From the NCBI RefSeq assembly GCF_022346925.1, contig NZ_JAKRNJ010000004.1:372001-436000 (forward strand): a stretch of DNA of 64,000 nt, read 5' to 3'. Positions 18,582 through 27,796 of this stretch are shown in pieces. The position numbers and the translations under genes were made by a program. Source of the stretch: Microvirga sp. ACRRW. Its GTDB lineage: Bacteria; Pseudomonadota; Alphaproteobacteria; Rhizobiales; Beijerinckiaceae. Each line of letters begins with the position of its first letter. Position 1 is the first letter of the stretch. The notes below the pieces were generated by a model. The model worked only from the letters and a program-made list of their open reading frames with translations. It made no database searches and was not told the DNA's origin.

Positions 18582-19445
18582 ATGTCCGCACAGAGCACAC
18601 ATCACAGCACATCGTCGATGCAGGAGCCGGGCCGCGTGGGTCTGGCCTTCCTCATGGCGCTTGTGCTCCATGTGGGTGCGCTGGTGGCCGTGACGCTCTG
18701 GCAGTCGCAGGAAGAAACCGCGCCTGGCGAGCAGCAGATCGCCATCGATTTCGCTCCCGCCATGCAAGAGGCCGTGTCTGTTGCTCCTTCGGAAGTGCAG
18801 GCGATTGAATCTCCTCCGACTGAAGTTCCCATCACGGAAGCTCTCCCCATCGAAGATCAGACTGAGGAAGCCCCCGAAGAAATCGTGGAACAGGTCGAGG
18901 CCGAGCCCATCGAGGAAGCACTTGCTCCCGAAGTCGTGCCCGCCGTCGATCCCGAAGAGGCGATCATCGCGCAGCCTCTCGAAGAGAAGCCCAAACCGAA
19001 GCCTGCACCTCCGAAGAAGGAAGAGCGCAAGCCCGATCCCAAGCCGCGCCGCGTGGTTGCCGAGCGCGCGCCCCCTCCGTCGAACGCAAGCCAAGGACAA
19101 GCCTCGGCCTCTCGCGAGAACATGCAGGGAGCGGCGGCTTCCGCTGATCCGAATATACTTAACCGCTACAGGGCAAGTGTCTCAGCGACTCTGAAAAGTC
19201 GCCTGCGCTATCCATCATCGGCAAGCAGCCGAGACATTTCAGGCTCCGCAGGCATTCGATTTGTCATTGATCGTTCGGGCCGAATTCTCAGCTCCTCGCT
19301 CGCTCGGAGTTCAGGCAATCCAGTTCTCGATGAAGCCGCCCTGGCAGCCGCCCGTCCGGGTTCATCAGTGCCGGCTATCCCGGATAGCCTTCCACACACG
19401 CAGATGCCCTTCGAAATAACCCTGCAATTCAACCTGCGCCGATAG
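18582..19445 (+). CDS. tonB: TonB family energy transducer
   Basis: A 287-residue protein with a single N-terminal membrane anchor near residues 22-40. A long Glu- and Pro-rich periplasmic linker follows (about 50-170, including KPKPKPAPPKKEERKPDPKP). The C-terminal TonB domain reads SRLRYPSSASSRDISGSAGIRFVIDRSGRI. TonB passes energy from ExbB/ExbD to the TonB box of outer-membrane receptors. The gene follows exbD by 8 bases and the receptor gene comes 115 bases later. Confidence 0.92.
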   Translation: MSAQSTHHSTSSMQEPGRVGLAFLMALVLHVGALVAVTLWQSQEETAPGEQQIAIDFAPAMQEAVSVAPSEVQAIESPPTEVPITEALPIEDQTEEAPEEIVEQVEAEPIEEALAPEVVPAVDPEEAIIAQPLEEKPKPKPAPPKKEERKPDPKPRRVVAERAPPPSNASQGQASASRENMQGAAASADPNILNRYRASVSATLKSRLRYPSSASSRDISGSAGIRFVIDRSGRILSSSLARSSGNPVLDEAALAAARPGSSVPAIPDSLPHTQMPFEITLQFNLRR

Positions 19446-19560
19446 GAGACCTCACCGCTCAAAACCGGGCTTGGCATGCCACAGGCAACAACAAGGGAGA
19501 GATGATCTCCCATCACAGACATGCGGGCGAGACCTTGACCCTCGCCGGTGAGGACAAGAA

Positions 19561-21759
19561 ATGAACAATCAGGACGCAACAGGAATGTCGTTCCACCGCG
19601 CAGGGCTTTGGGGGCTCCTCGCAACGACCGCACTCGGCGGGCTCGTGCTTGCAGTTCAAGCGGCTCATGCGCAAAACGCTCCGCAGGCCAATGGTGCCAT
19701 TCAGCTCGACGCGGTGACCGTGACGGAGCAGCGCGAGACCGGCACGGGCCCCGTGAACGGCTATGTCGCCACGCAGACAACAACCGGCAGCAAGACCGAC
19801 ACGCCGCTCATCGAGACGCCTCAATCCGTCTCCGTCGTGGGACGCGAGCAGATCGTGGATCAGGGCGCGCAGTCGGTGGTCGAGGCTACGCGCTATTCTC
19901 CCGGCGTTCGCTCGGAATCCTTCGGCAACGATGCCCGCAACGACTGGTTCCTGATCCGTGGTTTCCCCTCTCAGGCGACGGGCTATTATCTCGATTCACT
20001 GCAGCTCTTCTCGACCGCCTTCGCAACGTTCAAGCTCGAACCTTACGGCCTTGAGCGCATCGAGATCCTGCGCGGCCCGTCCTCCGTTCTCTACGGTGGC
20101 GGCAGCCCCGGCGGTCTCATCAACGCCGTCAGCAAGAAACCGCCTCTGACGCCGTTCCGTGAAATCACGATGGGCGTCAACAATTACGGCAACGTGTATG
20201 GCGCCTTCGATCTCGGCGGGCCGGTCGCGGTCAATGGCGGCGACAGCCAGTTCTATTACCGCGTCGTCGGCCTCGGCCGCATCGGCGATACCCAGGTCGA
20301 GGACTCGGAAGACAACCGCGCCTTCATCGCGCCGAGCCTGACCTGGAAGCCTTCCGACGATACGACGCTGACGATCCTCGGCTCGTACCAGAAGGACAAG
20401 ACGAACGGCCAGAACTTCCTGCCTTATGCGGGCACCGTGGTGCCCGCTCCGTTCGGACGCATCCCCACCAAGCTGTTCACCAGCAATCCCGGCTTCGACT
20501 CCTTCGAGCGCGAGCAGGCGATGATCGGCTATCAGTTCGAGCATCGCTTCAACGACACTTGGACATTGCGCCAGAACCTGCGCTACAACCATCTCGCCAT
20601 CGACTTCACGACGCTCTACGGTTTGGGCTATGCCGCCGCTCCGACGGCCACTCAGGCCTTGCTGGCCCGCGGCAACTTCGTCACAAAGCCGCGCGTCGAT
20701 CTGTTCACGGTCGACAACCAGGCCGAAGCCAGGTTCGCGACGGGCCCGCTTCAGCACAAACTGCTACTCGGTCTCGACTACAAGCGCTACAGCATCGACG
20801 ACGAGCAGGGTTTCGAGATGGGGCCGTCGCTCGACCTCGTGAACCCGGTCTACATCCCCGCCACGCCGACAACGTCGCGCTACAACTTAAGCAACACCAC
20901 TCAGACGCAGCTCGGCGCCTATGTGCAGGATCAGATCAAGATCGACCGCTTCACCCTGGTGCTGAGCGGACGTCACGACTGGGTGAACACGGACAATACG
21001 AATACCCTCTTCCCCTCATCGAGCTATGAGGGGAACGACAGCCAGTTCAGCGGTCGCGCGGGCCTCGTCTACAACACCGATGTCGGACTTGCTCCTTACG
21101 TGAGCTATTCGCGCTCCTTCGATCCGCAGATCGGCACCAACTTCGCAACAGGCCGTCCGCTGGATCCCGAAACTGGCGAGCAGGTCGAGGTCGGCGTCAA
21201 GTATCAGCCGGTCGGCATGGACAGCTTCGTCACTGTCGCCCTGTTCGACCTGAAGCGCCAGAACGTGATCACGACCGATCCGAACAACGTGCTGTTCCAG
21301 GTTCAGACTGGCGAAGTGCGTTCGCAGGGTGCCGAGCTCTCGGTCAATGCCAGCCTGATGGACGGCCTCAACCTCGTCGGCGCCTTCACCGTCTACGATC
21401 TCGAGACGACCAAGGATCTCAACCCTCTCAATATCGGTCTGATGCCGACGGGCGTACCGGAGCATTTCGGCTCCCTATGGCTCGACTACACGGTGCAGGA
21501 AGGAACCTTCAAAGGCTTCGGCGTGGGCGCAGGCGTTCGCTTCGTCGGCGAATCCTATGCGGATGCCGCCAACACCCTGACCGTTCCAGGTTACACACTG
21601 GCCGATGCCGCTCTCCACTACGAGCGGGACAACTGGCGCGTCGCGCTGAACGTGTCGAACCTGTTCGACGACGTTTACGTCGGCTCCTGCTCGTCTTCCG
21701 CAGCCTGCTTCTACGGCGACCGCCGCAGAGCAACGCTCAGCGCGAGCTACAAGTGGTGA
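19561..21759 (+). CDS. TonB-dependent siderophore receptor (outer membrane)
   Basis: A 732-residue outer-membrane barrel. A signal peptide ends near AAHAQ, the TonB box region is about residues 48-60 (AVTVTEQ), and a plug domain follows with the PQSVSVVGREQI and IEILRGPSSVLYGGGSPGGLIN hallmarks. The barrel ends in an aromatic residue (ASYKW), as needed for assembly. It matches receptors for hydroxamate-type ferric siderophores. A later start (about 19585) is possible. Its stop overlaps the fhuC start, placing it in one operon with the FhuCDB transporter. Confidence 0.93.
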   Translation: MNNQDATGMSFHRAGLWGLLATTALGGLVLAVQAAHAQNAPQANGAIQLDAVTVTEQRETGTGPVNGYVATQTTTGSKTDTPLIETPQSVSVVGREQIVDQGAQSVVEATRYSPGVRSESFGNDARNDWFLIRGFPSQATGYYLDSLQLFSTAFATFKLEPYGLERIEILRGPSSVLYGGGSPGGLINAVSKKPPLTPFREITMGVNNYGNVYGAFDLGGPVAVNGGDSQFYYRVVGLGRIGDTQVEDSEDNRAFIAPSLTWKPSDDTTLTILGSYQKDKTNGQNFLPYAGTVVPAPFGRIPTKLFTSNPGFDSFEREQAMIGYQFEHRFNDTWTLRQNLRYNHLAIDFTTLYGLGYAAAPTATQALLARGNFVTKPRVDLFTVDNQAEARFATGPLQHKLLLGLDYKRYSIDDEQGFEMGPSLDLVNPVYIPATPTTSRYNLSNTTQTQLGAYVQDQIKIDRFTLVLSGRHDWVNTDNTNTLFPSSSYEGNDSQFSGRAGLVYNTDVGLAPYVSYSRSFDPQIGTNFATGRPLDPETGEQVEVGVKYQPVGMDSFVTVALFDLKRQNVITTDPNNVLFQVQTGEVRSQGAELSVNASLMDGLNLVGAFTVYDLETTKDLNPLNIGLMPTGVPEHFGSLWLDYTVQEGTFKGFGVGAGVRFVGESYADAANTLTVPGYTLADAALHYERDNWRVALNVSNLFDDVYVGSCSSSAACFYGDRRRATLSASYKW

Positions 21760-22592
21760 TGCAGGGCCCCTTCCGGCATCGTGAGGCCACGGCCTGCCCC
21801 GATCTTTCGGGGCGGGCCGGTGACGTTTACGAGATGGCGGGCGCAAGCCTGTCCATCGACGGGCACACATTGCTTGCGCCCACTTCCCTCTCCCTGAGAC
21901 AGGGATGCGTCTACGGAATCATCGGGCATAACGGATCGGGCAAGTCCACGCTCCTCAAGCTCTTGGGCCGTCAAGCTCAGCCGAGCAGCGGCACGATCCG
22001 CTACGCCGGAACGCCTCTTGAGAACTATGGCGCGCGGGCTTTCGCGCGCCATGTCGCCTATCTGCCGCAACAGACTCCGGCCACCACGGGTCTGACCGTT
22101 CGCGAACTGGTCAGGTTCGGGCGCTACCCGTGGCATGGCCCGCTGGGCCGCATTTCTTCTGAGGATCACCTGAAGGTCGTCGAGGCCATGCAGCTGGCGC
22201 AGCTCGACGATCTTGCGGATCGCCTCGTCGACACCCTGTCCGGCGGCGAGCGTCAGCGGGCGTGGATCGCCATGCTGGTCGCGCAGGACAGCAGCTTCAT
22301 TCTTCTCGACGAGCCCACATCCGCTCTCGACCTCGCGCATCAGATCGAAGTTCTGCGTCTGCTGCGCAATTTGAGCCGCAGCCGCAATCTCGGCGTCGTC
22401 GCCATTCTCCACGACATCAACATGGCGGCCCGCTTCTGCGACGAGCTGATCGCTTTGCAGAAAGGCCACATCCGTATCCAGGGCAAGCCCGACGACCTCA
22501 TGCAGAGCGACGTGCTTGAAATGGTCTACGGCATTCCCATGGAAGTGATCCGCCATCCGGCCTCCGACGCACCGATCGGGTTCGCCCGATGA
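21759..22592 (+). CDS. fhuC: Iron-siderophore ABC transporter ATP-binding protein
   Basis: The ATG at 21759 overlaps the receptor stop by one base, so I use it, giving 277 residues. A start at 21834 (MAGASLSIDG) would also fit the family. The Walker A motif is GHNGSGKST, the signature is LSGGERQR, and Walker B is FILLDEPTSALD, followed by the His switch in AILHDINMAARF. Together with FhuD and FhuB it imports ferric hydroxamates from the periplasm. It overlaps the next gene by four bases. Confidence 0.92.
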   Translation: MQGPFRHREATACPDLSGRAGDVYEMAGASLSIDGHTLLAPTSLSLRQGCVYGIIGHNGSGKSTLLKLLGRQAQPSSGTIRYAGTPLENYGARAFARHVAYLPQQTPATTGLTVRELVRFGRYPWHGPLGRISSEDHLKVVEAMQLAQLDDLADRLVDTLSGGERQRAWIAMLVAQDSSFILLDEPTSALDLAHQIEVLRLLRNLSRSRNLGVVAILHDINMAARFCDELIALQKGHIRIQGKPDDLMQSDVLEMVYGIPMEVIRHPASDAPIGFAR

Positions 22593-23482
22593 GGAAAGGC
22601 CTCAACCGGCGCGAATGCCTTGCCGCCTTTCTGCTGCCGATGACGCCAGTCGTCGCGCAGGAAAACGGAAACACGCATCCGCGCGTCGCCATTCTCGATT
22701 GGGGCCTCACGACATCCGTTCTCTCTCTCGGCGTCACGCCTGCCGGCATCGCCGAGATCGATCTCTATCGCCGCTGGGCCGACGACTTTCCGATTCCTCC
22801 TGGCGTCCAGGATGTCGGCCTTCGCACGGAACCGAACCTCGAAGCTCTCGCCGCACTGAAACCTGATCTGATTCTCACGACCCCGTTCAGCGAAAGCGTC
22901 CGCCCGTTTCTGGAGCGGATCGCACCGACGCGTTCTTACGCAACCTACACGCCTGATGGAAAGCCGCTGGCCCGCTCGGTCGAGGTGCTGCGCGCGATCG
23001 CCCGCGACCTGCGCGCCGAAACTCAGGCGGAGGCCGTCATCGCCCGTGCGGAAGCAACCTTTGCGGCAGCGAGAGAAAGTCTCGCGGGACGCAACCTCCC
23101 GCCTCTTCTTCTGGCAGGCTTCATGGACGGCCGCCACACCCGCGTTTACGGCACTGATAGTCTCTTCGGCAACGTGCTCGACCGGTTGGGCCTGCGCAAC
23201 GCCTGGAACCGGCCGACAAATTTCTGGGGCTTCACCCTCATCGGCATCCACGAGCTTTCCCCCTATGCCAATGCGCGGCTTCTTGCAGTTGCACCCGTTC
23301 CTCCCGATGCGCCTTTGAACGCAACGCATGAAGGTCTGTGGCGCAGTTTGCCCTTCGTGCGCGCAGGGCGCGTCAGCACGCTCCCGACAACCTGGGCCTT
23401 CGGCGATGTCTCCACCGCGGAACGGTTTGCGCGCAATCTGAAACGGACGCTGCTTGCCGGGGAGAGTGCCCGTGCAGGCTAG
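22589..23482 (+). CDS. fhuD: Iron-siderophore ABC transporter substrate-binding protein
   Basis: The 297-residue product begins with a short signal peptide (RECLAAFLLPMTPVVAQE). The remainder is a periplasmic-binding fold of the FhuD/FecB type, with VAILDWGLTTSVLSLGVTPAGIAEI near the start and EALAALKPDLILTTPF. The start overlaps the fhuC stop by four bases. It would carry ferric siderophore from the receptor to FhuB. A close-to-standard length and the complete operon support the assignment. Confidence 0.9.
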   Translation: MRKGLNRRECLAAFLLPMTPVVAQENGNTHPRVAILDWGLTTSVLSLGVTPAGIAEIDLYRRWADDFPIPPGVQDVGLRTEPNLEALAALKPDLILTTPFSESVRPFLERIAPTRSYATYTPDGKPLARSVEVLRAIARDLRAETQAEAVIARAEATFAAARESLAGRNLPPLLLAGFMDGRHTRVYGTDSLFGNVLDRLGLRNAWNRPTNFWGFTLIGIHELSPYANARLLAVAPVPPDAPLNATHEGLWRSLPFVRAGRVSTLPTTWAFGDVSTAERFARNLKRTLLAGESARAG

Positions 23483-25454
23483 CTCCTCCCGCTCATTCGC
23501 GCTGGCGACATGCCTTGCGTTGCTGGCCTTGACATGGGCGGCTCTACGCCTGGGCACCCAGCTGCCATTCATCCTGTGGCCGCAGGCATCGCTGCATCCT
23601 GCCATCGAAGACGTACGACAGCTTCTCTTCCATTACAGCTCCCTGCCGCGTCTCATCACGGCCATCTTGTGCGGAGCGGCGCTGGGACTTGCGAGCACGA
23701 TCTTCCAGCATGTTCTGCGCAATCCCCTCGCCTCGCCCACCACGCTCGGCGTCGAGGCGGGTGCACAGCTTGCGCTCGTAATCGCGACGATCTGGGCGCC
23801 TTTTCTGCTCGGTGCTGGCCGCGAATTCGTGGCGATTGCCGGTGCTCTGGCCGTCACAGGCCTCATCTTCGCCGTCTCGTCGGCGCGCGGGTTCTCATCC
23901 CTCACGCTGATCCTGGCGGGCCTCGTCACGAGCTTGTTCTGCGGCTCCCTCGTCGTCGCGCTGAAACTGCTGAACCAGGAATACATCTCTTCGCTCTACA
24001 TCTGGGGCGCAGGATCGCTGGCGCAGCAGGATTGGTCCGTCGTTATCTATCTGTTGCCGCGCCTGCTGGTCTGCGCCCTTCTCACCGCATTGCTGGCGCG
24101 TCCTCTCGTCGTGCTGACGCTCAGCGATGAGAGCGCGAGCGCGCTCGGCGTATCACTACGCCTGCTACGGCTAGCCGCCCTCTTCATCGCGGTTCTGCTC
24201 ACCGCTTTCGTCACGTCCTCCGTCGGCATCATCGGCTTTATCGGATTGGCATCCCCGCAGATTGCACGCCTGGCCGGCGCACGCCGATTTCAAGAGCGCC
24301 TCGTCGTGGCACCGCTCATGGGCGCGGGCCTTCTGCTTCTCGTCGATCAAGCGGCTCAGAGTGTCAGCGGCGGCTTTTCCGACTTCCTGCCGACCGGTGC
24401 GATAACGGCTCTTCTCGGCGCGCCTCTTCTCCTGTGGCTGCTGCCGCAACTGAAATCGTCGAGCACCGATCTCGCTCCGGATTCCACCACGCCTGCGACA
24501 CTGCATAAGCCTGCTTTTCTCTTTCCTCTTCTCGTTGCGGTCCTTCTGCTAGCTACGATCATCGGCATCATGGTCGGACGCTCCGTCGCAGGTTGGTCCA
24601 TTGCCGATGGTGAGATGCTGTCCGCTCTCGCGGAATGGCGCGTTCCGCGCGTGAGCGTCGCACTTCTCGGCGGCGCGATGCTCGGTATGGCGGGCGTGCT
24701 TCTACAGCGTCTCACACGCAATCCGGTAGCGAGCCCCGAAGTTCTCGGCATTGGAACCGGCGTCGCCATCGGCATTCTCTTGAGTATGGTGATCAGCACT
24801 GCGCCCAGCCGCAGTTTGCAATTGGCGATGAGTTTCGTGGGCGCATTCGCCGTGCTTGCCGTTCTTCTCTGGCGCGGCATCCGTTCGCGCTCCGCGCCCG
24901 ATCAGTTGCTTCTGACGGGCGTTGCGTTGAGCGCCTTTCTCGACGCGATCATCGTAAGCTTCATCGCATTGGGCGATCCGCGCGCCGCGCAGCTTCTCGC
25001 ATGGCTCGCGGGCTCGACCTACAGGGCCGATGCCGCGACCGTGTGGGCGACGCTGGCGATGGCTGCTCCGCTGCTCCTCGTCGCGCCGCTCTTCTCACGC
25101 CAGCTCGACATCTTTCCGCTTGGCGAGGAAACCGCGCGGGAGCTCGGCATCGATCTGCGTTTCTCGCGTCTTGCCATCATGGGATTGACGGCGCTTCTCA
25201 CCGCCGCCTCCGTCCTCGCCATCGGGCCGCTCACATTTGCAGGGCTCGTGGGTCCGCATCTCTCGCGCGCGCTCGGTTTGCGCCGCGCGTTCGAGCAACT
25301 GATCGGCGCAGGCCTGATCGGCGCCATTCTCATGGTGCTGGCTGATTGGCTCGGCCGCATCGTCATCTTCCCCTTCCAATTGCCCGCCGGTCTCGTGGCG
25401 GCCCTGATCGGCGTTCCCTACCTGATCTGGCATCTCACGAGGCGCGGGCGATGA
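23472..25454 (+). CDS. fhuB: Double-length iron-siderophore ABC permease
   Basis: I prefer the GTG at 23472, which has GGAGAG 5 bases upstream, over a TTG at 23454. Either way the gene overlaps the end of fhuD. The roughly 660-residue protein has about twenty hydrophobic segments in two repeated halves. Each half has the FecCD-type LRNPLASPTTLGVEAGAQ or LTRNPVASPEVLGIGTGV segment and a GLASPQIARLAG or GLVGPHLSRALG coupling loop. This is the fused FhuB form of the FecCD permeases. It forms the membrane channel for FhuC and FhuD. Confidence 0.93.
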   Translation: MQASSSRSFALATCLALLALTWAALRLGTQLPFILWPQASLHPAIEDVRQLLFHYSSLPRLITAILCGAALGLASTIFQHVLRNPLASPTTLGVEAGAQLALVIATIWAPFLLGAGREFVAIAGALAVTGLIFAVSSARGFSSLTLILAGLVTSLFCGSLVVALKLLNQEYISSLYIWGAGSLAQQDWSVVIYLLPRLLVCALLTALLARPLVVLTLSDESASALGVSLRLLRLAALFIAVLLTAFVTSSVGIIGFIGLASPQIARLAGARRFQERLVVAPLMGAGLLLLVDQAAQSVSGGFSDFLPTGAITALLGAPLLLWLLPQLKSSSTDLAPDSTTPATLHKPAFLFPLLVAVLLLATIIGIMVGRSVAGWSIADGEMLSALAEWRVPRVSVALLGGAMLGMAGVLLQRLTRNPVASPEVLGIGTGVAIGILLSMVISTAPSRSLQLAMSFVGAFAVLAVLLWRGIRSRSAPDQLLLTGVALSAFLDAIIVSFIALGDPRAAQLLAWLAGSTYRADAATVWATLAMAAPLLLVAPLFSRQLDIFPLGEETARELGIDLRFSRLAIMGLTALLTAASVLAIGPLTFAGLVGPHLSRALGLRRAFEQLIGAGLIGAILMVLADWLGRIVIFPFQLPAGLVAALIGVPYLIWHLTRRGR

Positions 25455-25479
25455 GCGCTTGTTCGAGAGGAACTCATCC

Positions 25480-26283
25480 ATGTCTCTGACCGCTGCTCCC
25501 CGCATCGAACCGAAGCTGCAGCTCTGCGTGCTGCATGTGGTGCGCATCTACGATCTGACGCCGCATATGCGCAGGATCGTTCTCGGCGGACGCGATCTCG
25601 AAAATTTCGACGTGCCGACGAACGCGCTCGGCCCCTACATCAAGCTCTTGATTCCGCCGAACGGCATCGAGCCTGAGTGGCCCACCTTGAGCGATGACGG
25701 TCGCCTGATCTGGCCTGCTCTCGACAGGCGCCCCGTCATGCGCACCTACAGCGTGCGCCACTTCGATAAGGATGCTTGCGAGCTGCATGTGGATTTCGTC
25801 ATGCATGGAGATCGAGGCGTCGCCTCGGCCTGGGCCGCGCGCGCGAAAGCAGGCGACCCTGTCGGCCTGTGGGGGCCGGGCTGCACGACGACGCAGAACA
25901 TCGACTGGTATCTGTTCGCCGGCGATCAGACGGCGCTTCCCGCCATCGCCTTCATTCTGGAAAACCTGCCGGCAACGGCGCGCGGCGAAGCCTATATCGA
26001 GATCCCCGACGAATCCGAGAAGCAGATCTTCGGCAAGCCGTCGGGCGTCGATATCAAATGGCTTCTCGGCAAGAAAGAGACTCCGGTTCTCCAGGACGCG
26101 GTGAAGGCTGCCTCATGGCCGGCCCATAGCCGCGTCTTCGTCTGGGCGGGCGCGGAGAGCGCGACGGCGCGGTCGATCCGCTCGCACATGAAGACGAAGC
26201 ACGGACTCGACCGGGATCAGATGTATATTCTGAATTATTGGCGCCGCGGCCAGGCCGAAGGCGGCTTCGGATACTTGGATTAA
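25480..26283 (+). CDS. Siderophore-interacting protein (ferric-siderophore reductase, ViuB type)
   Basis: The start at 25480 has a GAGAGG site 9 bases upstream. The 267-residue flavoprotein carries the FAD-binding RTYSVRHFD motif, then GPGCTTTQNIDWYLFAGDQTALPAI for NADPH contact and the C-terminal YWRRGQAEGG hallmark. These enzymes reduce ferric siderophore in the cytoplasm to release iron. The gene lies 25 bases after fhuB and completes the uptake route from receptor to iron release. Confidence 0.93.
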   Translation: MSLTAAPRIEPKLQLCVLHVVRIYDLTPHMRRIVLGGRDLENFDVPTNALGPYIKLLIPPNGIEPEWPTLSDDGRLIWPALDRRPVMRTYSVRHFDKDACELHVDFVMHGDRGVASAWAARAKAGDPVGLWGPGCTTTQNIDWYLFAGDQTALPAIAFILENLPATARGEAYIEIPDESEKQIFGKPSGVDIKWLLGKKETPVLQDAVKAASWPAHSRVFVWAGAESATARSIRSHMKTKHGLDRDQMYILNYWRRGQAEGGFGYLD

Positions 26284-26308
26284 CCGGGCGAGCATCACCC
26301 GGATAAAA

Positions 26309-26617
26309 TGGCGTCCGCGGAGGGACTCGAACCCCCGACCTCAGGTTTCATACCACTTCGGCTTTCGCCGCCGTCCCAGAGCCTTCTCAAGGACGTTCGT
26401 GGCCTGGACTGTCCCTTCACCCTAGGCTTGAAGGCCCTTAGGTGCTGCCCGTCCAGTCTCTACACCTTCCCCGTGAGGGGCTTGGCTCGGGATTGGCATG
26501 CCGCGAGTGCGGCGAAGCGTTCCCCGACTTTGAGCAGATCGATTGCAGCGTTTCCGACTGCAACCCCCGATTTTGAAAACAGGAAACCTTTGCTCTGTCC
26601 TGCTGAGCTACGCGGAC
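26309..26617 (-). tRNA. tRNA-Arg(CCU) interrupted by a group I intron
   Basis: Read on the minus strand, the acceptor arms GTCCGCG and CGCGGAC pair perfectly. The D arm GCTC/GAGC, the T arm GGGGG/CCCTC with loop TTCGAGT, and an encoded CCA end are all present. Exon 1 (26617-26581) ends in the anticodon CCT; exon 2 (26348-26309) begins AAACCTG. Joined, they give a 77-base tRNA with loop TTCCTAA. Anticodon stem bases 28-31 and 39-42 pair, while 27/43 is an A-G mismatch. The split after the third anticodon base is the known site of group I introns in this tRNA in alphaproteobacteria. Confidence 0.9.
26349..26580 (-). ncRNA. Self-splicing group I intron in tRNA-Arg(CCU)
   Basis: The intron is 232 bases. 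The upstream exon ends in U and the intron ends in G (plus-strand C at 26349), as group I splicing needs. The start of the intron can fold back so that exon CCU pairs with a GGG guide, with U-G at the splice site. An R-like strand GUGUAGAGACUGGACGG lies near 26450-26466 and an S-like strand GACAGUCC near 26407-26414; GACUG and CAGUC form P7. A GCGAAAGC tetraloop hairpin is near the 3' end. No homing endonuclease is encoded. Confidence 0.88.
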
Positions 26618-26694
26618 GTCCCCTCTCTCCTAAAGCGGTCCGCGGTCCAAGGCAACAGGGCGAACCTTGCTTCGATCAGGCTTGAGGCTGCGGA

Positions 26695-26730
26695 ACGCCG
26701 CCGTGCCACCGGTCATCGGCACGGCGGCGT
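26695..26730 (-). terminator. Stable hairpin after the secreted hypothetical gene
   Basis: Perfect 13-base arms, ACGCCGCCGTGCC and GGCACGGCGGCGT, lie 8 bases beyond the stop of the gene at 26739. No T-run follows, so it is either a weak terminator or an RNA-stabilising stem. Confidence 0.5.
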
Positions 26731-26738
26731 AGCCGGCC

Positions 26739-27332
26739 TTAGCGTGTTGCAGCCTCCGGCGTGGAAACCGGAAGCATGAGGTGCTCATAAGGTGTGTCGG
26801 GCCACATGACATAGGGCTGCGCCGTGTCTGGCTTCGGACTTCTGGGATAGCCCTCCATCATGCCCTTGGCGCCTACGACCATCACATGAGGCCCCGTCTC
26901 GATCCAGTTGTTGTTGGCCTCGGGCTTTTGCGCGTACGGATCGGTGTTGCTGGCGTCGGTTCCGCCCGAGAGCATGTAGAGGAATCCGACCTTGTTCTTC
27001 GGCGGCTCCTTCTTCTCAATCCAGGCCTTCGCCCATTCCATGGCGTTCTGATCGCCACACATGGGGTCGGGTCCCGGTGTATTCGGGTTGTCGGGCAGGC
27101 AGGTAAAGCCATTGGTGCCTTTCCGGAGAACCCGCATCTGACCGTCAGTGGCAACCGCCGCGACACTCGCATCCTTGGCGATGGTGGGCGGAGCCGCCGC
27201 CATGGCGCTCTTGATGAGATCCTCATCATTCATGGAACCGGCCGTGTGCTGGTGCTGGGCCAATCCCGTGCCGATGAAAGCGAAAGTCATTACGCTGCAT
27301 GCGAACCACGCGAGAGTGTGACGCCTTTTCAT
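26739..27332 (-). CDS. Secreted hypothetical protein, 197 residues
   Basis: The product has a signal peptide ending near GLAQHQH, followed by a His-containing stretch. The mature protein has segments RVLRKGTNGFTCLPD and HVMVVGAKGMMEGYPR and probably a metal- or ligand-binding fold. I do not recognise a characterised family, though similar periplasmic proteins occur widely in rhizobia and pseudomonads. It is a single gene between the tRNA and a divergent small gene. Confidence 0.7.
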   Translation of the reverse strand: MKRRHTLAWFACSVMTFAFIGTGLAQHQHTAGSMNDEDLIKSAMAAAPPTIAKDASVAAVATDGQMRVLRKGTNGFTCLPDNPNTPGPDPMCGDQNAMEWAKAWIEKKEPPKNKVGFLYMLSGGTDASNTDPYAQKPEANNNWIETGPHVMVVGAKGMMEGYPRSPKPDTAQPYVMWPDTPYEHLMLPVSTPEAATR

Positions 27333-27479
27333 GGCTCACCTCCTATTGCTGCGCGACCGGCCCGCTCATTTTACTCCTCTCCGCCAGGGCAGAGAACGGC
27401 TTATCGAAGGATAAGCGCCGCGCTTGCCGGAACTCCCCGCCAATGGATAGATTTGACAGGGACCGGAGGCGTTCATTCT

Positions 27480-27692
27480 ATGGCTCAAACCCTGCGCGAC
27501 TTTCTCAAGAAGGTGGAAAACCTTCCCCCCGATACCCTGCTCTGCGTTGCAGAAGTGGACGAGGCTTTCGCAACCCATGTGGAGGAATTCGAGATCGTCG
27601 AGGATGCCAAGCCACAGAACAAGCGGTCGGAAGGCTTGGAAGCGGTCGAGCTCGGCAACGGCAACCAGACGGTGCTGGTGATCCGTTGGTAG
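27480..27692 (+). CDS. Small acidic hypothetical protein, 70 residues
   Basis: The ATG at 27480 is preceded by GGAGG at 11 bases, slightly far but usable. The product (MAQTLRDFLKKVENLPPDTL and so on) is acidic, with alternating Asp/Glu and hydrophobic residues and a VLVIRW end. It looks like a complete small folded protein. No family is recognised and it stands alone. Confidence 0.6.
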   Translation: MAQTLRDFLKKVENLPPDTLLCVAEVDEAFATHVEEFEIVEDAKPQNKRSEGLEAVELGNGNQTVLVIRW

Positions 27693-27796
27693 AAGCGAAA
27701 GCACAGCCCCGCACAGGAAAAGCACGAGCCCTGCAAATCTAAGCCTAGCTGCTCCGGAAAGTCCGCTTATGATCCTGACCTCAACTGGGATCAGGC

